Origin: Halobellus sp. LT62
GTDB lineage: Archaea; Halobacteriota; Halobacteria; Halobacteriales; Haloferacaceae
DNA: 64,000 nt
Reading direction: 5' to 3'
NCBI RefSeq assembly: GCF_037031285.1
Contig: NZ_JAYEZO010000001.1
Span: 310,001 to 374,000, forward strand
In this document: in pieces, positions 17,988 through 26,634 of the stretch
Layout of the letters: every line of letters starts with the position of its first letter
How positions within the stretch are numbered: position 1 is the first letter of the stretch
The notes under the pieces: generated by a model
Told to the model about the DNA's origin: nothing
What the model saw: the letters and a program-made list of their open reading frames with translations, nothing else
Databases searched by the model: none
Position numbers and translations under genes: made by a program

Positions 17988-18073
17988 CGCCGTGACCCAA
18001 TTTCACCGACCGAGAGAATCACGCCCGAGAATCGGACTCGAAGACTTTTGAGGGGGTACCGCGACTCTCGGGT

Positions 18074-18847
18074 ATGGTCGAGGCGTTCGCCGTCGCGAGC
18101 GGCAAGGGCGGCACCGGGAAGACGACGAGCACGCTGGCGCTCGGGATGGCGCTCGCCGAGCGGTACGACGTCACCGTCATCGACGCCGACACCGGGATGG
18201 CGAATCTCCTCTTTCACGCGGGACTCGACGACGCGGACGTCACGCTACACGACCTGCTGGTCGACGAGCGCGAGGTCCCGGTCGCCGACGCGGTGTACGA
18301 CCGTTTCGGGATGTCCGTCGTTCCGTGCGGGACGAGCCTCGCGGCGTTCGAGGCGGCCGATCCGGGCAGACTCAGGGACGTCGTCGCCGAACTCGCCGCC
18401 GACGCCGACGTTCTCCTGTTGGACTCGCCCGCGGCGCTCGGCTCGAAGAGCGCCGTGCTCCCCGTCGTGCTCGCCGACCGCGTCGTGGTCGTGTTGCAGC
18501 CGACGGTTCCCTCGCTGTCGGACGGGCTGAAAGTCCAAGAGTACGCACGCTCGTACGGCTCCGAGACGGCCGGCGTGCTGTTCAACCGCGTGCGCCCCGA
18601 CGAGGACGTCGAGGCGATCGGCGAGCAGGCGGCGCGGTACTTCGGCGGGACGACGCTCGCGAGCGTGCCCGAGAGCGACGCGGTTCGGGCGGCGCGGCGG
18701 GCGGGCGAACCCCTGCTCGCGCACGCGCCCCGCGATCCGGCGGCGGACGCGTTCCACGAGGCGGCGTCGAACTTAGAGGTTCGGACCGGCGACGCGGGCG
18801 ACGTCGCGGACCGCTTCCGGAGCGCCGTCGTTCCCGACCGGCCCTGA
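18074..18847 (+). CDS. MinD/ParA-type P-loop ATPase
   Basis: 257-residue deviant-Walker ATPase of the MinD/ParA group. The motif GKGGTGKTTS (residues 10-19) has the signature lysine before GGTGKT; VIDADTGMANL is switch I and LLLDSPAALG the Walker B region. C-terminal PESDAVRAARRAGEPLL matches MinD-like proteins. Haloarchaea carry several MinD paralogues linked to positioning of motility, chemotaxis and pili structures, not division. It is followed 2 bp later by an unknown protein and lies 3 kb before a pilus operon, so a pilus-positioning role is possible but unproven. Confidence 0.85.
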   Translation: MVEAFAVASGKGGTGKTTSTLALGMALAERYDVTVIDADTGMANLLFHAGLDDADVTLHDLLVDEREVPVADAVYDRFGMSVVPCGTSLAAFEAADPGRLRDVVAELAADADVLLLDSPAALGSKSAVLPVVLADRVVVVLQPTVPSLSDGLKVQEYARSYGSETAGVLFNRVRPDEDVEAIGEQAARYFGGTTLASVPESDAVRAARRAGEPLLAHAPRDPAADAFHEAASNLEVRTGDAGDVADRFRSAVVPDRP

Positions 18848-18849
18848 CG

Positions 18850-19404
18850 ATGGTCGTCGACGGCCACATCCCCGAGGGCGAACTGGTTCGCTCCCGCACC
18901 GACGCCGACGTCGGCGATACGCTCGCCGGGGTGCTCGACCGCGAACTCACCGGTTACGTCGTCTTCGAGCCGCAGGATTCGATCCTCCTCGGCGACGACG
19001 AGCGCGCGGTGCTCACGTTCGACTCCGGAATCCCTGTTCTCGCGTATCACCCCGCGAGCGACACCGGCGGCGACGACGCGCTCGACGCCCTCTCCGGAAG
19101 CCTGTTCCACGCCGCGCTGTACGAACTCCCGCCCGACGCGCTGGAGTCGGCGCACACCGTCGAGGACCTCCGAGTCGATCCCACCGCACCGGCGAGACGC
19201 CTCGCCGACGACGCGACGCTCGCGGATCGAACGCGTGAGGTCGCTCCCGAGGATCGACTCGTCGACGAGCGCGACGCGAGCGCCGTCGCCGATTTTCTCG
19301 CGGACGCCGAGCGGATCGAGGAGATCAAAACCGACGCGCGAGCGGAGGCGCAGGCCCGCGCTGCCGAGTGGGGCCTGCGCGGGCAACTCGACGAGAGAGA
19401 GTAA
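18850..19404 (+). CDS. Conserved-looking hypothetical protein next to MinD-like ATPase
   Basis: 184-residue acidic soluble protein starting 2 bp after the MinD-like stop, so cotranscribed. It begins MVVDGHIPEGELVRSRTDAD and has an alternating beta-rich centre (LTGYVVFEPQDSILLGDDERAVLTF across two strands) and a C-terminal charged helix with ADAERIEEIKTDARAEAQAR, likely coiled. No family is recognised. Tight linkage suggests it is a partner or target of the ATPase. Confidence 0.7.
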   Translation: MVVDGHIPEGELVRSRTDADVGDTLAGVLDRELTGYVVFEPQDSILLGDDERAVLTFDSGIPVLAYHPASDTGGDDALDALSGSLFHAALYELPPDALESAHTVEDLRVDPTAPARRLADDATLADRTREVAPEDRLVDERDASAVADFLADAERIEEIKTDARAEAQARAAEWGLRGQLDERE

Positions 19405-19435
19405 CCGAGGCGACGGTCGGTCGCGGGATACGAGA

Positions 19436-19444
19436 CGATATATA
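19436..19444 (+). promoter_or_regulatory. TATA box of the 19468 gene
   Basis: atatatacg about 25-32 bp before GTG 19468; supports the GTG start and a leaderless transcript. Confidence 0.5.
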
Positions 19445-19467
19445 CGATCGGGGGGCCTACGGAGAGT

Positions 19468-20205
19468 GTGAGCGTCTTTTCGCTGCTTCGCGCGCGAACG
19501 CCCGCGGACTTCGCCGACTGGTTCGAACCGGGCGGCGCGTACCTCCTGCGGGTCGCAGAGGGGATGGGACTGCACACCGGCGACCTCTCGGGCGTCATCG
19601 ACGAGGCCGAGACCGCGATGCGCGCGGATCGGACGGGGGCCGACGTCGCGCCTGCGGTGAACCGGCTGATCGCGGCGGATCTCTACGCCGACGCGGCCTT
19701 CGGCCTCCCGTTTCTCGAATGGACGCCCGTCTGGTACGAACTGCCGCTGACGCTCCCGACGGCGTACGCCGACTGGCGGCTCCGACGCGTCGCCGATCAG
19801 TACGCCGCAGCGATCGACTACCTCTCGGTGCCGCGGTTCAGCCGCCCACAGGACGTCGTCTCACGCGGTGCGCCGGCCGTCGAGTCGGTGTCGAGTTTCG
19901 CCGACCGGTTCGCCTTCGCCGATGCGATCTTGCACTTGGAGTGGTTCGACTACGTCGCGACCGAGGCCGGGATCGACGTGCCGCCGGGGCTGATCGAGGA
20001 GGCGCGGTCGCAGACGGTCGGCTACTACGTCGGCGAACTGGAGATGAACGACTTGGATCCCTCGGTGCGACGCCTCCAGTATCTGCTTTTCACCGACGAC
20101 GAGTGGGTCCGCGCCGTCGACGAGGCGTACGGACTCGGCAGTTCGCTCTTTTCGGTCTGGGAGCGCGTGTGTCGCCGCGAGCGCGACCGGTTCGGTGGTG
20201 TGTAA
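19468..20205 (+). CDS. Hypothetical protein (245 aa)
   Basis: Unrecognised soluble protein, mostly helical, with many aromatic residues (WTPVWYELPLTLPTAYADW). There are no cysteines, no membrane spans and no nucleotide-binding motif. GTG 19468 is set by the TATA box. It follows the MinD-like pair and is convergent with the terpene synthase-like gene, with 31 bp between their ends. Its function cannot be inferred. Confidence 0.7.
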   Translation: MSVFSLLRARTPADFADWFEPGGAYLLRVAEGMGLHTGDLSGVIDEAETAMRADRTGADVAPAVNRLIAADLYADAAFGLPFLEWTPVWYELPLTLPTAYADWRLRRVADQYAAAIDYLSVPRFSRPQDVVSRGAPAVESVSSFADRFAFADAILHLEWFDYVATEAGIDVPPGLIEEARSQTVGYYVGELEMNDLDPSVRRLQYLLFTDDEWVRAVDEAYGLGSSLFSVWERVCRRERDRFGGV

Positions 20206-20236
20206 CTGATCGGACTTCCACTCGGCGGCCCGACCG

Positions 20237-21286
20237 CTACTTGAGACCGCGGCTCGCCAAGTGGTATCTGAGGACGTCTTTCGTCCCCGCGACGAACTGG
20301 TCCATATCGACGGCGTCGACGCGGTCGCTCAGAGAGACGAGCCGGCGATACTCCTCGTTCCACTCGTCGAGCAGTTCCCTCTCGATGTCGGCGGCGCGGA
20401 TCCGATCGATCGACTCCTCGACGTCGGCGACAGCCTCGTTTTCCCGACGGGTGAACTGGTCGGCGTCGACGAGGCCTCCTTCGAGGGCGGCGACGACGAC
20501 GCCGGAACTGACATCGCCCTCGCGTAGTTCGCGCTCCCACGTGCTGAGCCAGTTTCCGATTCGCGCCATCCGCTGTGCGGGGTCGACGACCGCGCGGAGC
20601 GCGTCGAGTTCGCCGGTGTAATCCACCGACGCGTGCATCAGATCGATATCGAGGTAACTGTTCATCCCCATATTGTGGACTTCGTAGTGGCGCAGGTCCG
20701 TCGCCGTCGCCAGATCCGGACGGTCGATGACGAGCGCGCTGTACTCTATCGCCGTGGTGATCTGCCGGACATCGAACCGAAAGAGCGGCGCGTACCGATC
20801 GAACGAGGGGCTCCGTTCGAGCCGATCGAGAAGCGTCTCCCACACCGACCGCGCGAACGCGACGTACGCCTCGTTTATCGCCCCGTCGACGGACTCATTG
20901 ACTGATGAATCCGGTCGCGGCGTCCCGACCGGTCCGCCGCCGATGCCGGAACGGACGAGCTCACAGACCACCTCGAACGTCTCGTAGTCGGACTGGCTCT
21001 CGAGAAGATCGTCGAGAACCGTGATAAAGAGAACGAGTATCGTCTTGTCCGTCGCGACCGTCTCGCGACGGTCGTTGTCGACGACGGGCACGGTGTTTTT
21101 CGGTGCGAGGCGGTGTACCCACCGCCACATAAACCACGGACGCGCGCCGTCGAGCGATTGGTACTCCGCGACGAGTTCGCGAAGGACCGGCGGCAGTTCG
21201 TGGTCGCGCACCGATTCGAGGAGAGCGACCGCACGGTCACCGTCGACGGATTCGGCGACACTCTGGGCGGGGTCTCTGAGTGTCAC
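20237..21286 (-). CDS. Terpene synthase-like protein (class I isoprenoid synthase fold, inferred)
   Basis: 349-residue helical protein carrying the residue pattern of class I terpene synthases. LDDLLE supplies an Asp-rich motif (Asp92, Asp93, Glu96). NWLSTWERE supplies an NxxxTxxxE metal triad (Asn245, Thr249, Glu253). Arg199 is exactly 46 residues before the triad, the position of the diphosphate-sensor Arg in bacterial enzymes, and an Arg-Tyr pair (340-341) occurs about 87 residues after it. Length fits bacterial sesqui/diterpene synthases. The start is GTG 21286. It would cyclise a prenyl diphosphate; substrate and product are unknown. It could be an inactive family member. Confidence 0.7.
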   Translation of the reverse strand: MTLRDPAQSVAESVDGDRAVALLESVRDHELPPVLRELVAEYQSLDGARPWFMWRWVHRLAPKNTVPVVDNDRRETVATDKTILVLFITVLDDLLESQSDYETFEVVCELVRSGIGGGPVGTPRPDSSVNESVDGAINEAYVAFARSVWETLLDRLERSPSFDRYAPLFRFDVRQITTAIEYSALVIDRPDLATATDLRHYEVHNMGMNSYLDIDLMHASVDYTGELDALRAVVDPAQRMARIGNWLSTWERELREGDVSSGVVVAALEGGLVDADQFTRRENEAVADVEESIDRIRAADIERELLDEWNEEYRRLVSLSDRVDAVDMDQFVAGTKDVLRYHLASRGLK

Positions 21287-21378
21287 GCGTGAGAGTGATC
21301 GTTCTCATACCTAAGCGATGTGGTAGCGACAATCGATTCCGATGAGTCGGCTTCCATCGAAACCCGCCGCTGTCCACT

Positions 21379-21398
21379 AGTTATCGGTTCAGATAACT
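21379..21398. promoter_or_regulatory. Perfect inverted repeat upstream of the pilus operon promoter
   Basis: AGTTATC (21379-21385) and GATAACT (21392-21398) form a 7-bp inverted repeat with a 6-nt spacer, ending 10 bp before the TATA box. This is the position of an activator site or an operator. Confidence 0.5.
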
Positions 21399-21408
21399 CC
21401 CGTGAGAA

Positions 21409-21416
21409 TTTAAATA
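21409..21416 (+). promoter_or_regulatory. TATA box of the pilus operon
   Basis: tttaaata preceded by a purine-rich BRE-like stretch, 55-62 bp before ATG 21471, implying a leader of about 30 nt. Confidence 0.6.
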
Positions 21417-21470
21417 GGAATACGAGGGAACCAACGGTATGACTGACCGACCGCTCTCCGGGGACCGGTG

Positions 21471-23882
21471 ATGAATTCGGAGACGAAGCAGGCCGGAGCC
21501 GGATCCGAGGTACCGACGGTTCCGAGCCCCGAACCGCCCGACAGTCCGAACGCGTGGTACGCCCCGGCGATCCGCGCGCAGTACGAGGTGACGCCCGGAG
21601 TGGTGACGACGATCGCGGACGTCAGCGACGGCGTCGGATTCTCTTATCACGTTCGAGAACCGGCAGTGGACGCGGCCGCAGAGCGCGCGTTGGCGTCGGT
21701 GACGGCGTACTTTTCGAGCGTCGAGATCCGGCGACCGCTGACCCGGCAGGGGGCCGCAGCGCACGCGGCGGCCGGAATGCCGGCAAAGTACGAGCGCGTG
21801 CTCGATCGGCTGTTGGACGTCGCACCGGCCGCCCGGCGTCGCATCGAGTACTACGCGATGTGCGAACTGCGACTGCTCGGTTCCGTGACGCCGATCGCGC
21901 TGGACGACCGCGTCGACGTCGTCGACGTCGAGGGCGAGACCGACGGCTCGCTCGTCGTGCACACCGAGAACTACGCGCCCGCGGTCACGGACTTTCGCGC
22001 GGACGCGGACTTCGCCACGCGGGTCGCGGGCGAGCGCCTCCGAGACTACACGGTCTCGTTCGCCGGGTTCGACGTGAGCGTGGTCGTCCATCGGGACCGG
22101 CTCCTCGGCGACGACCGCTTCGACGCCAAGTACGCCGTGCTCGAACCCGACCTGCTGCCGGGCGACGAGGAGCTGATCGCCGAGTGCAAAGAGCGGATCT
22201 GGGAGGCGAACGTCGAGGAGGTTGTCGACGACCGGACCGCGTTCATCCGCGAGCGGGCGCGTGGCTTTCTCTCGCGGCGACTCACCGCGCGCAACACCCG
22301 AGCGTGGTTGGAAGCGACCCGGTATCGCCTCCGCGGCGCGCTCTCGTCGTACGGCGTCGGCGTCCCGCCGGTCGACCGGCGCTACGCGCAGGCCCGCCTC
22401 GACGACCTCGTGTACTACGTCCTCAGAGATTACGTCGGCGAGGGCGTCCTCACGATTCCGATCCGCGATCCGCACCTCGAAGACATCGAGGCCAACCGGG
22501 TCGGCGAGCGGGTGAAAGTCGTTCCGCGCGCTGACGTCGTCCGCGCGGGCGAACGCGTCCCGACGAATCTCACCTTCGCCGATGAGACGAGCTTCGTCAA
22601 CGTGGTCACCCAACTCGCCGCCGCCGACGGCGTCGAACTCAGCGCGAGTCAGCCGTCGGCGAAGGTGAACCTCCGCCCGGAGGGCGTCGCGCCCGACGCC
22701 TCGGGCCACGGCGAGACCATCCGCTGCGCCGTCGCCCTGCCCGTCATCTCCGAGGACGGCCCGCACGTCTCGATCCGCAAGCAGGCGTCGTCGCCGCTGA
22801 CGCCGATCGACCTCGTCGAGTTCGGTTCGATTCCGACCGAACTGGTGACGCTCCTGTGGCTGCTGTACGAACACCACCGCGTCGTGCTGTTTTCGGGACC
22901 GACGGGCGCGGGCAAGACGACCCTGATGAACGCGCATATGCCGTTTATTCCCTACGACCACCGTCCGATCAGCATCGACGAGGGGTCCCGGGAGGTGTAT
23001 CTCCCCCACGAAACGGGCGTCTCGCTGACGACGCGCGAGCACGAGAACGAGTACAAACGGGTGTCGATGGCGGATCTGATGACCGAGGCCAACTACCTGA
23101 ACCCCGACGTCGAGGTGATCGCCGAGGTCAACACGCCCGAGTCGTTCGAAACCTTTGCAGAAGTGCTCAACACCGGCCACGGCGTCGTCGGCACGACGCA
23201 CGCCGAGGACGTCGAGACGCTCGTCAATCGGGTCGTCGAGCAGGGTCTCCCGGTCTACCTCCTGCGCGAACTCGATTTGGTCGTCTTCCCCCGGCGGGTC
23301 GACGGTGAGCGCTACGTCGGCTCCGCGGTCGAACTGCTCACCGAAGCAGAGTACGAGGAGCTTCCGGCGTCCGCGCGAACGGGCGTCGTCGAGAAGAACG
23401 GAACGACGCTGTACTACAACACGCTGCTGTGGCGCGAGACGGACGGGTCGTTCGCGATGGCGTACGATCACCCACAACTCGGTGGGGAACACGCCGCGAC
23501 CGAGGGGGAGACGCACCGGAGCGCCCTCCGCGTCTTCCACCGGATCGCCGCGGCGACGGACCGCGATGTCGACGACATCGAGCGGGAGTTCCGCCGCAAG
23601 CGCGGCTACGTCGAATACCTCCTCAGAGAGGGCGAACGCGACGTCGACCGGCTGTTCGGATTCCTCTCCGATCTTCGGACCGACGAGGCGGCGACCGTCG
23701 AGCGCGTTCGTCGGCAGCACGCCCACCGGGCAGATGGGGGCGTCGATCGCGACGGCGACACCGGAGCGGATAATGGAAACGACGACGCCGAAGCGGATAG
23801 CGAAAGCGACGACGCCGAAACAAATGGCGGAAACGAGTCTGCCGACGCGAACGACGAAACCGGCGGGAGCGCCGTCCGGTGA
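21471..23882 (+). CDS. pilB: Type IV pilus assembly ATPase PilB-like
   Basis: 803-residue motor of a type IV pilus-like system. The first 330 residues are a long haloarchaeal N-terminal region. The ATPase core holds GPTGAGKTT (residues 476-484), SIDEGSREVYLP (Asp box), VEVIAEVNTPESFETFAEVL (Walker B; the usual GEVRG is AEVNT) and NTGHGVVGTTHAED (His box). The C-terminal 50 residues are a repetitive, Asn/Asp/Glu-rich disordered tail. ATG 21471 is chosen; GTG 21468 is one codon upstream. First gene of a seven-gene operon; its stop overlaps the pilC start by 4 bp. Confidence 0.93.
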   Translation: MNSETKQAGAGSEVPTVPSPEPPDSPNAWYAPAIRAQYEVTPGVVTTIADVSDGVGFSYHVREPAVDAAAERALASVTAYFSSVEIRRPLTRQGAAAHAAAGMPAKYERVLDRLLDVAPAARRRIEYYAMCELRLLGSVTPIALDDRVDVVDVEGETDGSLVVHTENYAPAVTDFRADADFATRVAGERLRDYTVSFAGFDVSVVVHRDRLLGDDRFDAKYAVLEPDLLPGDEELIAECKERIWEANVEEVVDDRTAFIRERARGFLSRRLTARNTRAWLEATRYRLRGALSSYGVGVPPVDRRYAQARLDDLVYYVLRDYVGEGVLTIPIRDPHLEDIEANRVGERVKVVPRADVVRAGERVPTNLTFADETSFVNVVTQLAAADGVELSASQPSAKVNLRPEGVAPDASGHGETIRCAVALPVISEDGPHVSIRKQASSPLTPIDLVEFGSIPTELVTLLWLLYEHHRVVLFSGPTGAGKTTLMNAHMPFIPYDHRPISIDEGSREVYLPHETGVSLTTREHENEYKRVSMADLMTEANYLNPDVEVIAEVNTPESFETFAEVLNTGHGVVGTTHAEDVETLVNRVVEQGLPVYLLRELDLVVFPRRVDGERYVGSAVELLTEAEYEELPASARTGVVEKNGTTLYYNTLLWRETDGSFAMAYDHPQLGGEHAATEGETHRSALRVFHRIAAATDRDVDDIEREFRRKRGYVEYLLREGERDVDRLFGFLSDLRTDEAATVERVRRQHAHRADGGVDRDGDTGADNGNDDAEADSESDDAETNGGNESADANDETGGSAVR

Positions 23883-25882
23883 GCGGCGAGGACGTCGCGG
23901 AGCCCGCACAGCCGGGAGCGACCCGCTCGTCGCCGGCGGGCGAGGAACCGATCTCATCCGATCCGTCGCGCGCCGAGCGCTCGCTGGGCCCGTTCGACCG
24001 CGCCGCGTACGCGCTCTTCGCCAGCCGCGCGGACTCGCGTCGGCACGAGCGCGACCGACGCGCCTACCGCGGCACCAACCTCGCGGTCGCGTTCGATCTC
24101 TACGTCGCCCGCGTGTACGCGCTCTCGCTGCTGCTCGCGGCGCTCGCCGCCGGTGGCGTCGTCGCCGTCGGCTCGGCCCTCCCCGCGGGCGTCGTCGAGT
24201 CCGGGGTGGCGACGCTCCTCGAACGCGCGGCCCGGATCGGCGGTCGCGACGTCGGCAGCGGAGTCGCCGCCGACGCGGTCTCGCTCTCGGGGCGACAGCT
24301 CACTCTGCTGGTCGGCACGTCTGCGCTCCTCGTCGCGACCGGCGTCCAACTCGCCGTCGTCTACGCCGGCGGCCGATACCTCCGCTGGCTCACCGCCGCG
24401 CGCCGCGCGAACATCGGGCGAACGCTTCCGAGCGCGGTCCGCTACCTGAACGTCCTCGCGTCGGGCAGCGACGGCCGCCGCGCGATGCTCCGGCGCGTCG
24501 CCGACACCGACGCCTACGGCGAGACGGCCGTCGCGCTCCGCAAAGCGCTCAACACCGCCGCGATGACGGGCAACGTCGACGAGGGGTTGCGACGGGTCGC
24601 CAGAGACACGCCCGCCCAAGACAGTCTCGCGCCATTCCTGCTGAAGTTCCGCGAACACGCCGATCAGGGCTCGGACTCGCTCAGAGAGTACCTCTCGATG
24701 GAGAGTCGGATGCTCAGACACCAGCAGGACCGGGACCGACAACGCGCGGAGGGATTTCTCGAACTCCTCGCGGAACTGTTCGTCGTCCTGCTCGTGCTCC
24801 CGGCGCTGCTCGTGATCGTCCTCACGGTGATGAGCATCATCTCGCCGGGGCTCTCCGCGCCGGTTCGGACGCCGCTGGGTTCGGTGACGCTTCGTGCGCT
24901 GGCCGTTTACGGGAGCGCCGGATTCATTCTCGCGGTCGGGCTCGCGACCGCCGCGCTCGTCTCGCGGCTCCGACCGCCGGACCAACACGTCGTCTATCGG
25001 CGACCCGCGAGCGCGCTCGGGACGCTGCGGACGGCCACGCGGAACCCCGCCAGCGCGGCCGCCGCGTTCGCGCCCCTCGGCATCGCCGGGTTCGTCGCGT
25101 CAGTGAGTCTCGGCGTCGACACGGTGGTCTCGCTTTTGGTCGGCTACGTCGGGTTCTCGATCCCCGTCGGACTGGTCGCAGTCCGCCGCGCCCGCCTCGA
25201 CGACGCGAAGGACCACGAGCTGAAGGACTTCGTCCACGCCGTCTCCGGGCACGTCAACCTCGGCCGCCCGTTCTCGGCGGCGGTCGACCACGTCGCCCGC
25301 GACGTCGACCTCGGGGCGCTGAACCCCGACGTCGCCGATCTCGCGCTGAACCTTCAGCTCACGACGCCGACGGTGGACGTCGAGACTGATCTGCGGACCG
25401 CTGCGCTCGATCGCTTCGTCGAGCGGGTGGGGACGCCGATGGCCGAGCAGACCGTCGGGCTGGTGATCGGCGCGCTCGACGCGGGCAGCGACACGGCGGT
25501 CGTCTTCGAGACGCTGCAGGGCGAGGTCGGTCGCCTCTACCACGAGAAGCGGGCGCTCCGCTCGGGGATGTTGGTCTACGTCGCCGTCGGCTGGACGACC
25601 GCCCTCCTCGTCATCGGCATCAGCGCCGCCACGAGTGCCAACGTCTTCGCGGGGTTCGATCGACTCGCGACGATGTCCGAACTCTCCGGCGTCGCGGTCG
25701 ATCCCGGGGCGGTCGACCTCGCGCGCGATCAGTACCGTGTTTACGTCACGACGCAGGCGACGATGCTCGCCTCCGGGTGGTTCGCGGGCGTCGCCAGCCG
25801 CGGGCAGTACGAGGCGCTGTTGCACTCGGGCTGTCTCGTCGCCGTCTGTCACGTCGTTTTCACGGGGATGGGATTGGTATGA
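23879..25882 (+). CDS. pilC: Type II secretion F / PilC-like membrane platform protein
   Basis: 667-residue inner-membrane platform on which PilB acts. It has two T2SF-type cytoplasmic helical domains (about 175-290 and 440-540), each followed by hydrophobic spans, plus an early span near 85-105. Motifs such as LKFREHADQGSDSLREYL and DAGSDTAVVFETLQGEV fit the duplicated GspF fold of archaeal PilC/TadC. GTG 23879 overlaps the pilB TGA (GTGA). Its TGA overlaps the next ATG, so translation is coupled. Confidence 0.92.
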   Translation: MSGEDVAEPAQPGATRSSPAGEEPISSDPSRAERSLGPFDRAAYALFASRADSRRHERDRRAYRGTNLAVAFDLYVARVYALSLLLAALAAGGVVAVGSALPAGVVESGVATLLERAARIGGRDVGSGVAADAVSLSGRQLTLLVGTSALLVATGVQLAVVYAGGRYLRWLTAARRANIGRTLPSAVRYLNVLASGSDGRRAMLRRVADTDAYGETAVALRKALNTAAMTGNVDEGLRRVARDTPAQDSLAPFLLKFREHADQGSDSLREYLSMESRMLRHQQDRDRQRAEGFLELLAELFVVLLVLPALLVIVLTVMSIISPGLSAPVRTPLGSVTLRALAVYGSAGFILAVGLATAALVSRLRPPDQHVVYRRPASALGTLRTATRNPASAAAAFAPLGIAGFVASVSLGVDTVVSLLVGYVGFSIPVGLVAVRRARLDDAKDHELKDFVHAVSGHVNLGRPFSAAVDHVARDVDLGALNPDVADLALNLQLTTPTVDVETDLRTAALDRFVERVGTPMAEQTVGLVIGALDAGSDTAVVFETLQGEVGRLYHEKRALRSGMLVYVAVGWTTALLVIGISAATSANVFAGFDRLATMSELSGVAVDPGAVDLARDQYRVYVTTQATMLASGWFAGVASRGQYEALLHSGCLVAVCHVVFTGMGLV

Positions 25883-26634
25883 CCGGCGCTGGCAAGGCCA
25901 CGGCCCCTGCGACGATTTCCGGGGACCGCGCACAGACCGCGGTCGTCGGCGTCGCGATACTGCTCGGCCTCACCGTCCTCGCGGTCGGCGGGTTGACGGC
26001 GACCGCCGGCTCGATCGTCGAGGACGGTGCCGCCTCCGCGTCGGCGACCCGCGTGAGCGACGACCTCGAAACCGCGCTCGCGCCGGGCGGCGGCGAGCGG
26101 GAGACGACCGTCGAACTGGCGACCGGCACGGTTTCAGTCGTGAACCGGACAGTGTGGCTCTTGGACGACGACGGGGTCGTCTGGGCGGGCCACGCCGGGG
26201 CGATCACCTATGCCGACGGCGAGCACCGCGTCACGGGCTTTGCCGGTGCCGTCGTGCGGAGCGACGAGCGCCGCAGCCGCGTGGTCGCGCCGAGTCGGAT
26301 CGCCCCGGCCGACGGGGCGTTGTACGTTGGCGTCCCGGTGTTGAACGCGAGCGGGGCCGACGGCATCGCCACCGGCGACCACCGGCTCGCGGTGACGCTC
26401 CGAACCGACGCCGAGACCGACCGCCGGCGACTTCCGGCGGCGGAGTACCGCGTCGGCGTCGAGACGACGACGCCGGCCGTCTGGGAACGTCACTTCCGCG
26501 AGCGCGGAGCCACCACGACCCGGCGGGACTTCGACGGCGACGGCGTCCCGAGCGTCGTGGCGTCGTTCGAGGGCGAGCGCGAGGTGCACCTCGTCGTACA
26601 CGACGTCCGACTCGACGTGGCGGTGGGTCGATGA
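25879..26634 (+). CDS. Pilin-like protein 1 (class III signal peptide)
   Basis: 251-residue probable pilin subunit of the operon. After a polar leader, the motif DRAQTAVVG runs into a hydrophobic helix (VAILLGLTVLAVGGL), the form of an archaeal prepilin peptidase site, with cleavage expected after the Ala of RAQ. The rest is a beta-rich extracellular domain with no cysteines. It resembles the haloarchaeal DUF7289 type (family number from memory, uncertain). ATG 25879 overlaps the pilC stop. Confidence 0.8.
   Translation: MTGAGKATAPATISGDRAQTAVVGVAILLGLTVLAVGGLTATAGSIVEDGAASASATRVSDDLETALAPGGGERETTVELATGTVSVVNRTVWLLDDDGVVWAGHAGAITYADGEHRVTGFAGAVVRSDERRSRVVAPSRIAPADGALYVGVPVLNASGADGIATGDHRLAVTLRTDAETDRRRLPAAEYRVGVETTTPAVWERHFRERGATTTRRDFDGDGVPSVVASFEGEREVHLVVHDVRLDVAVGR

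Noticed and set aside
21381-23957. 858-codon reading frame on the minus strand opposite pilB
   Set aside because: It is the antisense shadow of a clear pilus ATPase. It is Arg/Val/Asp-rich with no recognisable domain; high-GC haloarchaeal genes routinely keep the opposite frame open.
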